Source: Actinomycetes bacterium
Lineage (GTDB): Bacteria; Actinomycetota; Actinomycetes; Mycobacteriales; Pseudonocardiaceae
Length of the DNA: 47,059 nt
Assembly: GCA_021793175.1 (NCBI GenBank)
Contig: JAJYTH010000016.1
Location: 1-47,059 of the forward strand
Direction: 5' to 3'
The notes beneath the pieces were generated by a model, which saw only the letters and a list, made by a program, of their open reading frames with translations, was not told where the DNA came from and searched no databases. How positions within the stretch are numbered: the stretch's first letter is position 1; every line of letters begins with the position of its first letter. Shown piece by piece: positions 1-8,550 of the stretch. A program made the translations under genes and the position numbers.

Positions 1-2
1 GC

Positions 3-1058
3 ATATTCAACGGCTCCACCCACCCGGACTACACCGACTACTTCGAGGTGCTGCCGTCGGCCGCCCTGGAGCGGGCGTTGTTCCTGGAGGCCGACCGGAT
101 GCGCGCGCCCAAGCTGACGCAGGAGAACCTGGCCAACCAGATCGACGTGGTCAAGGAGGAGATCCGGCTCAACGTGCTGAACCGCCCCTACGGCGGTTTC
201 CCGTGGATCCTCCTGCCGCCGGTGCTCTACTCGACGTTCCCCAACGCCCACAACGGCTACGGCGACTTCACCGACCTCGAACAGGCGTCGCTGGACGATT
301 GCGCCGCGTTCTTCGACACCTACTACGCGCCCGCCAACGCGGTGTTGACCGTCGCCGGCGACCTCGACGTGGAGCGCACCCGCGAGCTCGTGGAGAAGCA
401 CTTCGGCGATGTGCCCGCACGACCGAAGCCGCAGCGGCCGTCGTTCGCCGAACCGCACCCCACCGAGGAACTGCGCGGCAGCCACCACGACCCGCATGCG
501 CCGCTTCCGGCACTTGCCGTGGGATACCGGATGGCCGACCCGATCAACGACCTCGACTCGTATCTCGCGAACCTCGTGCTGGCCGGGATACTCACCGACG
601 GTGACTCGTCGCGGTTGCAGCAGCGCCTCGTGCACGTCGAGCCGCTGGTCACCGACGTCTCCGCCAGCGCGGGTCTGTTCGGCCACTTCGAGGCGCGGGA
701 TCCGGACACGTTCTCGGTGACGGCCATCCACCCGCCGGACGTGACCACCGACCAGGTGCTCGACGCGCTCGACTCCGAGCTCGGCGAACTCGCCGCGAAC
801 CCGCCGGGCGAGCAGGAACTCGCCAAGGTGATCGCGCGCTGGAGGGCCAGCCTGCACTCCGACCACGACCGTCTCCTGTCGCGCACGCTCGCGCTCGGCT
901 CTCTGGAGCTGTTGCACGGTGACGCCGCGTTGATGTACGAGCTGCCCGAGCGCATCGCGGCGGTGACGGCCGAACAGGTGAGCCAGGCCGCGAAGGCACT
1001 CCGCCCCGACGCGCGTGCCGTTCTCGTGGTGGAGCCGGGACAGGGAGGTGCCCAGTGA
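3..1058 (+). CDS. M16 family zinc peptidase, catalytic-type subunit (5' end cut by window)
   Basis: The frame is open from the first bases, so the true start and the HxxEH zinc motif lie left of the window; 351 residues are visible. What remains is typical of M16 (pitrilysin/processing-peptidase) proteins: a segment ending VVKEEIR that should carry the distal zinc-ligand glutamate, then the YGGFPW loop, and a C-terminal half-domain near residues 160-330. It overlaps the next M16 gene by 4 bp (GTGA), so the two are translated together. Actinobacteria and other bacteria often encode such pairs, one catalytic and one inactive partner, acting as a heterodimer on peptides. The assignment as the catalytic partner is inferred, because the active-site motif is not in view. 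Confidence 0.85.
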   Translation: MFNGSTHPDYTDYFEVLPSAALERALFLEADRMRAPKLTQENLANQIDVVKEEIRLNVLNRPYGGFPWILLPPVLYSTFPNAHNGYGDFTDLEQASLDDCAAFFDTYYAPANAVLTVAGDLDVERTRELVEKHFGDVPARPKPQRPSFAEPHPTEELRGSHHDPHAPLPALAVGYRMADPINDLDSYLANLVLAGILTDGDSSRLQQRLVHVEPLVTDVSASAGLFGHFEARDPDTFSVTAIHPPDVTTDQVLDALDSELGELAANPPGEQELAKVIARWRASLHSDHDRLLSRTLALGSLELLHGDAALMYELPERIAAVTAEQVSQAAKALRPDARAVLVVEPGQGGAQ

Positions 1059-2446
1059 GCGTGACCAGTCATCGTTCCGCTGAGGAGATCGGTCGCACGG
1101 AGCGCGGACCGAGGCGGATGCCGCCGCTCGGGGGCCTCAAACGCGCCGCTGATCTATCCCATGTGGACACCGTGCTGGCCAACGGGCTGCGCGTGCTGGC
1201 CGTGCGCAAGCCGACCGCTCCCATGGTCGAGCTGCGCCTGACGATCCCGTTCGCCGGTGACGACCCACTGCATCCGGCGACCGCGGAGGTGCTGGCCGAG
1301 ACGCTGCTCACCGGCACCCGGCGACGCGACCGCGTGCGCATTGACACCGACCTCGCCCTCATCGGGGGTGAGCTGGGCACGGTGGTCGACCCGGAGCACC
1401 TCGACATCGGCGGCGGTGCGTTGGCGGACAAACTGCCGCAGCTGCTGGACGTGCTAGCCGAGGTACTCACCGAGGCTTCGTACGTGGACAACGAGGTGCG
1501 CAGGGAGGCCGCCCGGATCTCCGAGCGGATCGCCGTGGCGCGCACGCAGCCCAGGGTGATCGCTCGGGAGTCTCTGCAGCGCCGCCGCTACGGCGACCAC
1601 CCGTACACGCGTGAGGTCCCGAAGGCGGAGGACGTGGCGGCCGTCGTGCCCGAGGCCGTGAGGGAGCTGCACGCGGCGTCGGTCGTACCGGGCGGCTCCA
1701 CGCTCGTGATCGTCGGCGACGTCGACCCGGACGCCATGGTGGCCGAGGTCGAACGTGCGCTGGGGAACTGGTCGCCCGGTGCGCGGGCGCGGAAACTGCC
1801 CGAACTCCCCGAAGTCGCCCCCGGTGACGTGCTGTTGGTCGGCAGGCCCGGTGCGGTGCAGTCGCAGATCCGGCTGTCGGCACCGGCCGTGCCGAGGACC
1901 GATCCGCGTTACCCGGCGTTGCAGTTGGCCAACCTCGCCTATGGTGGGTACTTCTCGTCTCGGCTGGTGGAGAACATCCGCGAGGACAAGGGCTACACCT
2001 ACGGCGCTCACTCCGGGTTCGAGTTCGTCGGTTCGTCGACGGCGACCTTGCAGGTCGAGGCAGACACGGCCAGTGAGGTGACCGCGGCTGCGCTGTTGGA
2101 GACCCGCTACGAGCTGGGCCGGCTCGGCCTGGTGCCGCCGACGGATGCCGAGGTGGACTCCGTGCGCCAGTACGCCATCGGCACGTTGTTGATCGCGTCG
2201 TCGTCGCAGACGGGGCTGGCGAGCCAGTTGTCCGCGCTGGCGGAGACGGGTCTGGGCGTGGAGTGGCTCAGCGAGCACCCGACGAGGCTGGCGCAGGTCA
2301 CCACCGAGCAGGTGGCGGAGGCGGCGCTGGAGTTCTTCGCGCCGAACCGGTTCACGGGCGTGGTCGTGGGCGATGCCGATGCTCTCGCGCCGAAGCTGAC
2401 CGCGTTGGGCGGTGTCACGGTCGACGACGGCGTCGGAGCCTCATGA
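1055..2446 (+). CDS. M16 family peptidase-like protein, probably non-catalytic partner
   Basis: 463 residues starting at GTG inside the stop of the previous gene, with GGGAGG upstream. The N-terminal half shows the M16 fold without the zinc site: where HxxEH is expected the sequence reads TAEVLAETLL. The C-terminal half keeps the conserved R/Y signature (YGGYFSSRLVENIRE, then GYTYGAHS) around residues 300-330, which in M16 heterodimers contacts the substrate. This pattern, zinc motif lost and R/Y motif kept, is that of the regulatory subunit of heterodimeric M16 peptidases. It ends in a 4-bp ATGA overlap with nudC. Substrate and location are unknown; no signal peptide is seen. Confidence 0.85.
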   Translation: MSVTSHRSAEEIGRTERGPRRMPPLGGLKRAADLSHVDTVLANGLRVLAVRKPTAPMVELRLTIPFAGDDPLHPATAEVLAETLLTGTRRRDRVRIDTDLALIGGELGTVVDPEHLDIGGGALADKLPQLLDVLAEVLTEASYVDNEVRREAARISERIAVARTQPRVIARESLQRRRYGDHPYTREVPKAEDVAAVVPEAVRELHAASVVPGGSTLVIVGDVDPDAMVAEVERALGNWSPGARARKLPELPEVAPGDVLLVGRPGAVQSQIRLSAPAVPRTDPRYPALQLANLAYGGYFSSRLVENIREDKGYTYGAHSGFEFVGSSTATLQVEADTASEVTAAALLETRYELGRLGLVPPTDAEVDSVRQYAIGTLLIASSSQTGLASQLSALAETGLGVEWLSEHPTRLAQVTTEQVAEAALEFFAPNRFTGVVVGDADALAPKLTALGGVTVDDGVGAS

Positions 2447-3516
2447 GCTCTGCCGCCCCGTTCGAGCTGGACGCCTCTCCAGCGTTGTCCCGGTCGACGG
2501 CCGATCGACAGGAGTCGTTGAGGGCAGACCCCGAACGGTTGCGTGCGCGGTGGCCGTCGGCGCGGGTGGTGCGGATGGACGACCGTGGTCGCGTGCCCGT
2601 GCCCGAGCGGGCCTTCTTCGGTGCCCTCGACACAGGCGGTGCCGCCGACAGTGCCGACAGTGTCGACAGGGCTGACAGTGTCGATACCGGAGGCGAGGCG
2701 GGTGCTGTGCCGTTGTCCACGACGCCCGCTTTCGACGTGTCACCGGAGCTGCCGGACGACGCCGTTTTCCTCGGCGAGTGGGAGGACACCGACTACTGGG
2801 CGGTGTTCGACGCCTCGGCATCCGGTGCTCGCACGGTGCGGGTCGACAGCGGGTGGAACGCGCCGGTGGAGATCCCCGTCGCCGACGGGGAGGCGTGGGT
2901 GGGGCTGCGCGTACACGGCTCCGTGCTCGACGACACGGCCGCGGGGCTGCTCACCACCGCCGTGGCGCTACGCAACTGGCATCGCCGAGCACGGCATTGC
3001 GCTCGTTGCGGCGGCCCGACCCGGTTACGGCAGTTCGGCTGGGCGACGATCTGTGAGCAGTGCGGACACGAGGAATATCCCCGCACCGACCCGGCGGTGA
3101 TCTGCCTGGTGCACGACGACATCGGCGTCAACGGCGAACACGTGTTATTGGCACGACAGCCGGTGTGGCCCGCGGGCCGGTACTCGGTGCTCGCGGGGTT
3201 CGTCGAGGCCGGGGAGTCGTTGGAGAGTTGCGTGGAACGCGAGATCCGCGAGGAGGTCGGTGTCGCGGTCCGGGACATCCGGTACCTCGGCAGCCAGCCG
3301 TGGCCGTTCCCGCGCTCGATCATGTTGGGTTTCGCCGCACGGGCGGAGCGTGGTGCCCGGCTCGCCCCGGCCGAGGGGGAGATCGAGGACGCGCGGTGGG
3401 TGTCTCGCGACCGGGTACGGGCAGCGTTCGAGGAACACGATCCCGGGCTGCTGTTGCCGGGAGGCACGTCCATCGCGCACGTGATGTTGCGTTCCTGGGC
3501 GAAGGCGGCGAACTGA
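2443..3516 (+). CDS. nudC: NAD(+) diphosphatase NudC (Nudix hydrolase)
   Basis: 357 residues. The start is taken at the ATG overlapping the stop of the preceding M16 gene (ATGA). Order of parts: variable N-terminal domain, a four-cysteine zinc ribbon (CARC...CEQC) near residue 186, the Nudix box GFVEAGESLESCVEREIREEV near residue 250, and the family hallmark SQPWPFPRS just after it, which separates NADH pyrophosphatases from other Nudix enzymes. The family hydrolyses NAD(H) to NMN(H) and AMP and can remove NAD caps from RNA. The N-terminal domain carries an Asp/Ser/Val-rich run (about residues 66-84, repeats of ADSVD) that looks like a disordered insertion. Confidence 0.93.
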   Translation: MSSAAPFELDASPALSRSTADRQESLRADPERLRARWPSARVVRMDDRGRVPVPERAFFGALDTGGAADSADSVDRADSVDTGGEAGAVPLSTTPAFDVSPELPDDAVFLGEWEDTDYWAVFDASASGARTVRVDSGWNAPVEIPVADGEAWVGLRVHGSVLDDTAAGLLTTAVALRNWHRRARHCARCGGPTRLRQFGWATICEQCGHEEYPRTDPAVICLVHDDIGVNGEHVLLARQPVWPAGRYSVLAGFVEAGESLESCVEREIREEVGVAVRDIRYLGSQPWPFPRSIMLGFAARAERGARLAPAEGEIEDARWVSRDRVRAAFEEHDPGLLLPGGTSIAHVMLRSWAKAAN

Positions 3517-3571
3517 GGCCGAGCCGACGCGATACTCTCGCGGCACGCGAAAGTCATGGGGGTATGTCGAA

Positions 3572-4540
3572 GTGAGCGCAGCGCGGGCTGTGGGACTGCT
3601 GCTGGGCGTGCTGGCCGATTCGATGGTCGGTGATTCGGTGCGAGGACGAATGGACGCCACGCTGGCGCGGCTGGCGCGGGCCGGTGAGCAGCGTGTGCGC
3701 GTCGACCATCCTGTCCCCGGCGCGGTACACCTCGGCGCGGTGACGGGCACCGCCGTGTTGGCCGGACTCGCGGTGGAACGCCTGGGACGTGGGCGTCCGC
3801 TGGTGACGGCCGTGGGGACCGCCGCGAGCACGTGGGCGGTCCTCGGAGGCGCGCGCCTGGCCGCCGACGGTACGGCCCTGGCCCGTCAGCTGGAGACGGG
3901 TGACCTGGCCGCGACGCGCCAGACCCTGGCGGCCTGGGATTCGCGTTGTTCGCAGGAGCTGGACAACACCGCGCTCGCGCGTGCGTCGGTGGAGGCGGTG
4001 GCACAGAACTCCTCCGACACGGTGGTGGCACCGCTGTTGTGGGGCGCGGTGGCGGGTGTGCCCGGTCTGTTGGGTTCCCGCGCCGTGGGAGTGGTGCGCC
4101 GGGTGGTGACCGAGCAGGCGGGCAGGCAACGCTTCGGCCGTGTGGCGTCGCACCTCGACACCGTGGTGAACCTGTTGCCCACGCGTGCCACGGCGGCACT
4201 CACCGTGGCGGGCGCTCCCGTGGTCGGCGGGTCGGCTCGGGCTGCCTGGCGGGCCTGGCGGCGGGACACCGTCCTGCATCCGAGCCCGAACTCGGGCCGG
4301 GTCGTGGCAGCCTACGCCGGTGCGTTGGAGATCCGGCTCGGTGGGCGTACGGAGTACCCGGGTGGGGTGAGGGAACTACCTGTGCTCGGTGACGGCCGGA
4401 ACCCGGACGCGGGCCACGTGACCCGGGCCGTCGAGCTGTCCCGCGTCGTGGGTTGGTTGGCGGGCGCCACCTCGGCCGCCGTGGCCCTGTTGCCGAGCCC
4501 TCGGCGCCGACTCCGCCGACGCTCTGCTTCAGGAGCTTGA
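3572..4540 (+). CDS. cobD: Adenosylcobinamide-phosphate synthase CobD/CbiB
   Basis: 322 residues, GTG start. Family signatures are clear: LGVLADSMVGD near the N-terminus, the central QNSSDTVVAPLLWG motif, and HPSPNSGRVVAAYAGAL followed by IRLGG in the C-terminal third. CobD is an integral inner-membrane enzyme that attaches the aminopropanol arm to adenosylcobyric acid in cobalamin synthesis; several hydrophobic stretches fit that. The N-terminal motif is a little degenerate compared with the usual D-x-x-x-GDP pattern. No other cobalamin gene adjoins it, but cobD beside SURF1 and ptpA matches the arrangement in M. tuberculosis. It converges on the SURF1 gene with a 62-bp gap and no obvious hairpin. 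Confidence 0.88.
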   Translation: MSAARAVGLLLGVLADSMVGDSVRGRMDATLARLARAGEQRVRVDHPVPGAVHLGAVTGTAVLAGLAVERLGRGRPLVTAVGTAASTWAVLGGARLAADGTALARQLETGDLAATRQTLAAWDSRCSQELDNTALARASVEAVAQNSSDTVVAPLLWGAVAGVPGLLGSRAVGVVRRVVTEQAGRQRFGRVASHLDTVVNLLPTRATAALTVAGAPVVGGSARAAWRAWRRDTVLHPSPNSGRVVAAYAGALEIRLGGRTEYPGGVRELPVLGDGRNPDAGHVTRAVELSRVVGWLAGATSAAVALLPSPRRRLRRRSASGA

Positions 4541-4602
4541 GGAGCCTGGGAGACAGGGCGTACGACACCGCGTAGACGAGGTGTGGACGAGGTCGCGGGC
4601 CG

Positions 4603-5541
4603 CTACCGCGAGGCGTTGTCGCGGTCACCGCCGGTTCCACCGCCCGCGACGGCGTCGGCGGTCTCGTTCTCCGCGTCATTCTTCTCGTCCGCAGCGTTCC
4701 CCGTGTTCGCAGCGTTCTCCTCGTCCTCGGCGAGCATCTCGGCCACCGACTTCCGACGTCGGCCGCCGTTGCCGCCTCCGCGTTCCTCCGCGAGCACGCC
4801 GCCGGGCTTCAGCTCACGCACGGTGAAGTAGGCCCAGCCGAGGATCGCCATCGTGCCGAACGCGACCCACTGGAGCGCGTAGGACAGATACGGGCCCGCC
4901 TCCAGGGTGGGCAGGGGTAACGCGTTGAGCACGCCCGGCTGCTCTTCGACGAGCTGCAGGTAGCCGGGGGAGATGTCCAGCCCGGTGGCCTGGCCGACGG
5001 TGGCGGAGTTCACGACATAGGTGTGCAGTTTGCCCTGGGTCGAGGCGTCGGCAAACGGTGCGCGTTGTTGGGGGTCGATCTCGTCGGCACGGACCCGGGC
5101 CTCCACGCGCACCACACCGGTCGGCGGCGCGGCGTACGGGGGGACGTCACCGTTGTCCGGCCGCAGATACCCGCGGTTGATCAGCACCACCCGGTCCGAC
5201 GTGGTGCGCAGTGGTGTCAACACCTCGAACGCGGGCTCACCCTGCACCGTGCGCAGGCGGGCGACGATCTCGTGTTCGGGCAGGTAGGTGCCTTCGATCA
5301 TGACGCGACGCCATTCCGTCTCCCGGTCCGGTCGTTGCCCGGGCGCCAGTACCTCCTCCAGCGGGCTGGGCTGTTGGGTGAACGACGCCTCCACGGCGGC
5401 GTTCTGCTCACTGCGCCCGGTGTGCCGGTCGAACTGCCAGGGTGCCAGCACTGTGTAACAGAGCACGGCGAAGCCGAACACCGCCAGTGTGAGTGCCAGC
5501 CAACCTGGCCGGAGCAGCAATTTCCAGCGCACGTTCACCAC
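4603..5541 (-). CDS. SURF1 family cytochrome oxidase biogenesis protein
   Basis: 312 residues with a GTG start. There is one transmembrane segment at residues 13-33, a long extracytoplasmic domain, and a second transmembrane segment around residues 225-245, the SURF1 topology. Family motifs include WQFDRH after the first helix, the EWRRV..GTY block, VLINRGY(L)RPDN, and YLSYALQWVAF before the second helix. SURF1 proteins assist heme insertion or assembly of aa3-type cytochrome c oxidase in the cytoplasmic membrane. The last 55 residues are low-complexity (Asp, Glu, Asn, Ala, Gly) and probably disordered. It is last in a minus-strand run after ptpA and the kinase gene. Confidence 0.9.
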   Translation of the reverse strand: MVNVRWKLLLRPGWLALTLAVFGFAVLCYTVLAPWQFDRHTGRSEQNAAVEASFTQQPSPLEEVLAPGQRPDRETEWRRVMIEGTYLPEHEIVARLRTVQGEPAFEVLTPLRTTSDRVVLINRGYLRPDNGDVPPYAAPPTGVVRVEARVRADEIDPQQRAPFADASTQGKLHTYVVNSATVGQATGLDISPGYLQLVEEQPGVLNALPLPTLEAGPYLSYALQWVAFGTMAILGWAYFTVRELKPGGVLAEERGGGNGGRRRKSVAEMLAEDEENAANTGNAADEKNDAENETADAVAGGGTGGDRDNASR

Positions 5542-5592
5542 GGTATGCCGACACCCAGCGTCAGGCCCGGCCAGGGGTGGTGTGATGCCTGT

Positions 5593-6477
5593 CTATGCGC
5601 TCAGCGCCGCCCGCGCGGCGGCCAGTGCCTGCCCGACGTAGCCGCCGCCGAACAATACCGCGTGCACGAGCAGGGGGAACAGCTGGTGCAGTGGTACGCG
5701 CTCCTCGTGGCCCGGGGTGAGCGGCAGGCCGACGTCCTGTGCTCCCTCCCGATATGCGCCGAGCACGTGATCGAGCAGTGGCGTGCCGAACAGCCGCAGC
5801 ATGGCCAGGTCGGTCTCCCGGTGCCCACCGTGCGCGGCGGGGTCGATCAGCCATACGTTCCCGTCCGCGCCCCAGTGCACATTGCCGCTCCAGGCGTCGC
5901 CGTGCAACCGGGAGGGAGGTTCGGAAGCGCCCGCGAGCTCGGGCAGGCGCGTGCACACCTCCTCGAACACCGCCGCCTCGCGGGACGAGAACAGACCCGA
6001 ATCGACGCCCTCGCGCACGTAGGGCTCCACCCGGTGGCGTGCGTAGAACGTCGGCCAGTCGTCGTGCGGCTCGTTGCGCATGCGCGCGAGCCCGATCCAG
6101 GCGTTGGCGGGGCCACCCGGCGGCGCGGACCCGAACGCGGGCGCCGACCGGGCGTGCAGCGCCGCCAGGCCTCGTCCGAAGGCCTCGGCGGCCTCCACAC
6201 TCGGCGACCCCGAGGGGATGTAGTCGATGACGAGCCACGTGTCGTCGACTCCGTGCACCGTGGGCACCGGCACGTCGCCGGCGCCGCCCTGCTCGCCCAG
6301 CCACCGTAGGCCCGCCGCCTCCGCCATCGTGGCGTCGGGTCCCGGACCGCGTTTGACGACCACCTCCCGGCCGTCGGACAGAGTCACCACGGAGGCGGCA
6401 CCGGCGAGCCGTCGCTCACCGGTGGCCCGGGTCCCGGTGTGCTCTTCGGCCACGCGTCCGGCCTCTGAGACGCTCAT
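5593..6477 (-). CDS. Fructosamine kinase / aminoglycoside phosphotransferase-like protein
   Basis: 294 residues. The chosen ATG overlaps the stop of the tyrosine phosphatase gene by 4 bp. The protein kinase-like fold is visible: VVVKRG (lysine near residue 43), the LHGDAWSGNVHWG catalytic loop (Asp near 194, Asn near 199), and LIDPAAHGGHRETDLAML, where the DPA motif replaces DFG. The LHGDLW/AWSGN loop and the DPAxYxGHRExDLA motif are characteristic of the fructosamine-3-kinase (ketosamine kinase) group. Bacterial members phosphorylate ketosamines or ribulosamines on glycated protein or amino acids. The coupling to a low-molecular-weight phosphatase matches the gene pair seen in many bacteria. 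Confidence 0.85.
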   Translation of the reverse strand: MSVSEAGRVAEEHTGTRATGERRLAGAASVVTLSDGREVVVKRGPGPDATMAEAAGLRWLGEQGGAGDVPVPTVHGVDDTWLVIDYIPSGSPSVEAAEAFGRGLAALHARSAPAFGSAPPGGPANAWIGLARMRNEPHDDWPTFYARHRVEPYVREGVDSGLFSSREAAVFEEVCTRLPELAGASEPPSRLHGDAWSGNVHWGADGNVWLIDPAAHGGHRETDLAMLRLFGTPLLDHVLGAYREGAQDVGLPLTPGHEERVPLHQLFPLLVHAVLFGGGYVGQALAAARAALSA

Positions 6478-6968
6478 CGATTCCGCCGGATCCACTCGAC
6501 GAGTCCGTCGACGGCGCGTTCGATCATGCCCAGCACGTCCACGAAGCCCTCGTCACCGCCGTAATAGGGGTCGGGCACCTCGGCGTCGGCCGGTGCGGTG
6601 GGGTCGAAGCTGCGGATCAACCGCACCTTGTCGGTGTCGCCGTCGGTGTCGCTTTCGAGAAGGGAACGCACGTCTTGCAGATGTCCCTTGTCGGCCACCA
6701 ACAGCAGGTCGGCGTCCAGGTCTTCGGGGCCGATCTGGCGGGCGGTGTGGTCGACGCTGTAGCCGTGGGCCTCCAGAGTGGCCTGCGCGCGGGGGTCGGC
6801 GGGCTCACCGACGTGCCAGGCGCCTGTGCCCGCACTGCGCACGGACACGGTTTCGGACAAGCCGTGCTGGGCCAGACGCTGCCGCAACACGACTTCGGCC
6901 ATCGGCGAGCGGCAGATGTTGCCGGAACAGACGAAGACGATGCTCATCGGGAAGCTGTGGTCAGCCAT
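6474..6968 (-). CDS. ptpA: Low-molecular-weight protein tyrosine phosphatase
   Basis: 164 residues from the ATG giving MADHSFPMSIVF; an internal ATG eight codons on is also possible. The active-site P-loop CSGNICRS (CX5R-S) is at residues 14-21, and the general-acid aspartate is in VPDPYYGG near residue 128. These are the defining features of LMW-PTPs, cytoplasmic enzymes that dephosphorylate phosphotyrosine. By motif and by its place beside SURF1 and cobD it is the counterpart of mycobacterial PtpA. In free-living actinomycetes the substrates are unknown; the overlapping kinase-like gene downstream suggests a shared process. It is transcribed divergently from the conservon. Confidence 0.93.
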   Translation of the reverse strand: MADHSFPMSIVFVCSGNICRSPMAEVVLRQRLAQHGLSETVSVRSAGTGAWHVGEPADPRAQATLEAHGYSVDHTARQIGPEDLDADLLLVADKGHLQDVRSLLESDTDGDTDKVRLIRSFDPTAPADAEVPDPYYGGDEGFVDVLGMIERAVDGLVEWIRRNR

Positions 6969-7262
6969 GCCTCCAGTGTCCCCGGAACCCCTGCCCGTTC
7001 GACGGGTGGGCCGGAATCGGCCACCAATGGTGAGTGGTTGTTCCATTCACCGCCTTTTCGCCCTTTTTCGTTACCCGGTACTGCGTCGAGTGGCAGCCTC
7101 ACCAAGACGGTACTAAGCTGCCGAACTCGTCGACATCGGAATTTTTCTTCCGCTGTCGGCTTCGTATCAGGAACGCCACAGCAAACCTGGGGGTCTCCCA
7201 TTTCCCCGTCGGACGCGCTTCGTGCGCTCACCCCACGCTCGCCGAACGGGCGAGCTCTGCTT
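6969..7262. promoter_or_regulatory. Divergent intergenic region between ptpA and the conservon, comparatively AT-rich
   Basis: The stretch from about 7040 to 7195 is visibly richer in A and T than its surroundings (runs such as ccctttttcg and gaatttttcttcc) and shows no coding character. It must hold the promoter of the conservon and probably that of ptpA. A purine-rich CTGGGGG lies at 7188-7194, well spaced for a start at an ATT codon at 7200. I could not define a convincing -35/-10 pair. Confidence 0.45.
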
Positions 7263-8540
7263 GTGCTGGTCGCGCCGGTCACCGTCGCCTGCGCTCTGTG
7301 GGCGTGGGTGTGCCTGGAAACCGTTGCGTCACAAAGACTTCCGGTCATAGTCGCCGGTGGTGTGACCGTGGCGTTGCTCGGTGCGGCGACGTTTGTTGCG
7401 GTGATGCACACAGTGCAATTACAACAAGTTCACCGTCGTGTCGAATCAGTGGAGGACGAGCTCACTCAATTGGCTGACGAAATCTTGCCCGTGGCTGCTC
7501 GACGGCTACGTGAAGGTGAGTCGGTAACCACCATTTCGGCTGAAACTCCGAACCTTTCGAATGATGTTTCCGGTCGAATTTTTCGGCAGTTCGTGAAAGA
7601 GCTCGGAGTAAGCGAACGCCAGCGGGAAGCGGCGATGTCCGCGTGTGCCAACGCGGCGGGCCGCATGCAGGCCATGGCCGTCGGCATGCTCGCAGACCTC
7701 CGGGAGATGGAGTACCGGCACAACGAGGACGTGCTCGGCGACCTGCTCAAGCTCGATCATTGCACCGCTCAGGCCGGCCGCCTCGCCGACAGCATCGCGG
7801 TGTTGAGCGGAGCACGGACAGGGCGACGCTGGACCAAGCCGATCATCATGGAGAGCATCCTGCGCGGGGCCATGGGCCGCATCAGCGCCTACCGGCGCGT
7901 GCGACTGCACTCGACGTGCACCGCGGCCATCGTGGGATACGCGGCAGAGGACATCATGCACGCGCTGGCCGAACTGATGGACAACGCGGCCAAGTTCTCC
8001 AAACCGTCCGAGGACGTCCACGTGCACGTCGAACAGCTGTCGTCGGGCGTGGTCGTCATCGTGGAGGACGCGGGGATCGGCATGAAACCGCAGGTGCTCG
8101 AACGCGCAGAACGTGCCGTGTCGACCACCGAACCGCTCGATCTCGTCGCCCTGTCCGGGACCCGCCTCGGACTGGCCGTCGTCGGCTGCCTGGCGCGTAA
8201 GCACCAGCTACGGGTGCGGTTCCACCGGTCGCCGCGCGGCGGTGTCAGCGCGGTGCTGCGCATCCCGGAACTCCTCGTCACGCGGCCACGCTCCGAGGAC
8301 GAGCCCACCGTGCGAAACCGTCGTCCGGTCGAGGAACGTCCACCGCACTCGGCTCAGTCCACGCCGCAGACGCAGAGCGCCCGACTGCCGAAACGGCGGC
8401 GCGGCCAGACGCTCGTGAGTTCCCCACCGCCGCGAGCGCGGCATCGCGTGGAGACGAAGCCCCGTGCGGATGCGGGCGCCCGGTTCAACGCTTTCCGTGC
8501 CGCGGTGCGGCCGGACACTCCACCGACCACAGCCGACTGA
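7263..8540 (+). CDS. cvnA: Conservon protein CvnA: sensor histidine kinase-like membrane protein
   Basis: Two transmembrane helices near the N-terminus (about residues 3-20 and 28-48 from the GTG used here) are followed by a linker and a kinase-like core. The dimerisation helix contains DLLKLDHCTAQAGRLADS, matching the conservon LxRLDHLxTR motif, and the ATPase domain has the N box ELMDNAAKFS, the G1 box VEDAGIGM and the G2 box GTRLGLAVVG. The C-terminal 90 residues are basic and disordered. The start is uncertain: GTG 7263 is the first conventional codon, but coding-like sequence extends upstream to an ATT at 7200. CvnA proteins work with CvnB-D as a membrane-associated complex, described in Streptomyces as resembling eukaryotic G-protein-coupled signalling. 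Confidence 0.88.
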   Translation: MLVAPVTVACALWAWVCLETVASQRLPVIVAGGVTVALLGAATFVAVMHTVQLQQVHRRVESVEDELTQLADEILPVAARRLREGESVTTISAETPNLSNDVSGRIFRQFVKELGVSERQREAAMSACANAAGRMQAMAVGMLADLREMEYRHNEDVLGDLLKLDHCTAQAGRLADSIAVLSGARTGRRWTKPIIMESILRGAMGRISAYRRVRLHSTCTAAIVGYAAEDIMHALAELMDNAAKFSKPSEDVHVHVEQLSSGVVVIVEDAGIGMKPQVLERAERAVSTTEPLDLVALSGTRLGLAVVGCLARKHQLRVRFHRSPRGGVSAVLRIPELLVTRPRSEDEPTVRNRRPVEERPPHSAQSTPQTQSARLPKRRRGQTLVSSPPPRARHRVETKPRADAGARFNAFRAAVRPDTPPTTAD

Positions 8541-8550
8541 GGACTTGCCC

